In this document: positions 63,062 to 64,000 of the stretch, in pieces | Position numbering within the stretch: the first letter of the stretch is position 1 | Layout of the letters: every line of letters starts with the position of its first letter | Assembly (NCBI GenBank): GCA_946811185.2 | Contig: OX328096.1 | Span: forward strand, 64,812,845 to 64,876,844 | DNA: 64,000 nt | Direction: 5' to 3' | Origin: Hippopus hippopus | Lineage: Eukaryota > Mollusca > Bivalvia > Cardiida > Cardiidae | Made by a program: the position numbers and the translations under genes | Notes under the pieces: generated by a model | Seen by the model: the letters and a program-made list of their open reading frames with translations, nothing else | What the model was told of the DNA's origin: nothing | The model's database searches: none

Positions 63062-63560
63062 ATGTTTTATTTCATGCTTTTCGATAGTTTATCGAGAAAT
63101 AGTGGTGGAATATTGATCGATATTTCATGGTGACAACCAGTGAAACATACTGATTTTATTTTCTAACTCTTCAATTGAAAGCAGAAAGAGTAGTTCCCGA
63201 GCACTGGTAACCTAGGTAAACAGCGTGTGCCATTCAACATGATGGAAATATGACGTAATTTACACCACATTTCTCGCGCTTTACGTAATATTGTAAAGCG
63301 TTGCTATGTGGAGGGTGTACGCCACGGGGAATTACCAAAAACAACTGTGCTGGATTTTTATGAAAACCCAACAAAAACGGGGATAGATGCATGAAATTGA
63401 TAGAGTATTTGTGTATTTCAGTGAAAGATCCAAATTTATTTCATGTTGTGAACATCATCGGTAATATTTTCACGAGTGGCAGCCACTCGTGAAAATATTA
63501 TCGATGATGTTCACATGATGAAATAAATTTCGATCTTTCACTGAAATAAACAAATATCCT
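63062..63560 (-). repeat. Foldback repeat family, copy 2
   Basis: Inverted and diverged relative of 9284-9880. The hairpin arms at 63420-63480 and 63481-63544 (CATCATCGGTAATATTTTCA and its inverse) meet at AGTGGC/AGCCACT with almost no loop. The other part keeps ATGACGTAATTTAC and GCGTTGCTATG. Confidence 0.72.
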
Positions 63561-64000
63561 CTATGTGGTAACCTCTCTGGTGCTTTTATTTAATTCGAGC
63601 TGCGTGAGAAAATTTGATATCATACGAGAACGAAGGTCGAGCGCAATGTCAACATTTTCTTAAGCAGGGAGAAGCAAATACAAGCACAATGAAAGTTACT
63701 ACAACATAATATTCCTTTTATTATATACCTACAACTTTCAACGACAACATTTTGTAGTTACTGACATTTTTTTCGAAAACGGCAAACAAAATGAAACAAT
63801 TAAGAGAGTGGATGGTAGTAACCCTGTTTATATGAATGGCGGATTAATATTACAGAGTAACATTTTGACCAATTGAATCGGAAATCAGTGCATGCTTAGT
63901 CCATGCACGAGATACGTCATCATACCATATTTGGTATGATGCAGATTTTTTTCTGTTGTGTGTGTTATTTCATCCGATTGCAACGCATGTATTGGAGCCG
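63556..64000 (-). repeat. Dispersed repeat R2, copy 2 (runs off the window)
   Basis: Inverted relative of 24595-25090, sharing AGGAATATTATGTTGTAGTA and ACCAAATATGGTATGATG (reverse complement). The edge of the repeat may lie beyond 64000. Confidence 0.65.

Noticed and set aside
63000..64000. A further upstream UCP4 exon
   Set aside because: I looked on the minus strand for the conserved carrier segment preceding VNNSAHAF and saw only repeat sequence, so the exon must lie beyond 64000.

Overview
The window is animal nuclear DNA, most likely from a bivalve mollusc. The evidence is two intron-rich genes with clear animal orthologues, GT-AG introns, no bacterial-style operons, and several repeat types I associate with bivalve genomes (tRNA-headed SINEs, GTCCGTCC-rich elements starting with TTTTTAGCTC palindromes, a GC-core inverted-repeat element). 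The species cannot be read from the sequence.

Two genes can be reconstructed. On the + strand, 5438-44927 encodes the large subunit of the splicing factor U2AF (U2AF2/U2AF65) in 11 coding exons. All exon phases join, giving 451 residues: an RS-rich N-terminus, a U2AF35-binding tryptophan motif, RRM1, RRM2 and a C-terminal UHM. On the - strand, 62975-53517 holds the last five coding exons of a mitochondrial carrier of the UCP4 (SLC25A27) type; its 5' exons lie beyond the right edge. The genes converge, with stop codons about 8.6 kb apart. There is no sign that they work together.

The rest is mostly transposable-element material. Left of and inside the 15.4-kb first U2AF2 intron lie a 2.87-kb inverted-repeat element with an 8-bp target duplication, two related elements with CAGGGTTTTCC ends and 6-bp duplications, a TA-flanked 439-bp MITE, an 8-bp-duplication element with an internal hairpin, a foldback family, and a 524-bp LTR element (TRIM). 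From 17.5 kb rightward the introns and the intergenic region are filled with three families of tandem-repeat elements (called S1, S2, S3 here), many copies of a roughly 230-bp TTAA-flanked palindromic MITE (P1), tRNA-derived SINEs in both orientations, and LINE 3' ends.

The observation I rate highest is the 524-bp element at 11454-11977. It has two 207-bp LTRs, an exact 18-nt tRNA-Pro primer binding site touching the 5' LTR, a purine tract touching the 3' LTR and only 110 bp in between. Each LTR carries a tRNA-like segment with pol III A and B boxes in sense orientation, and the sense strand has no run of four T. This resembles plant Cassandra elements (5S rRNA in the LTR), but with a tRNA-like promoter.
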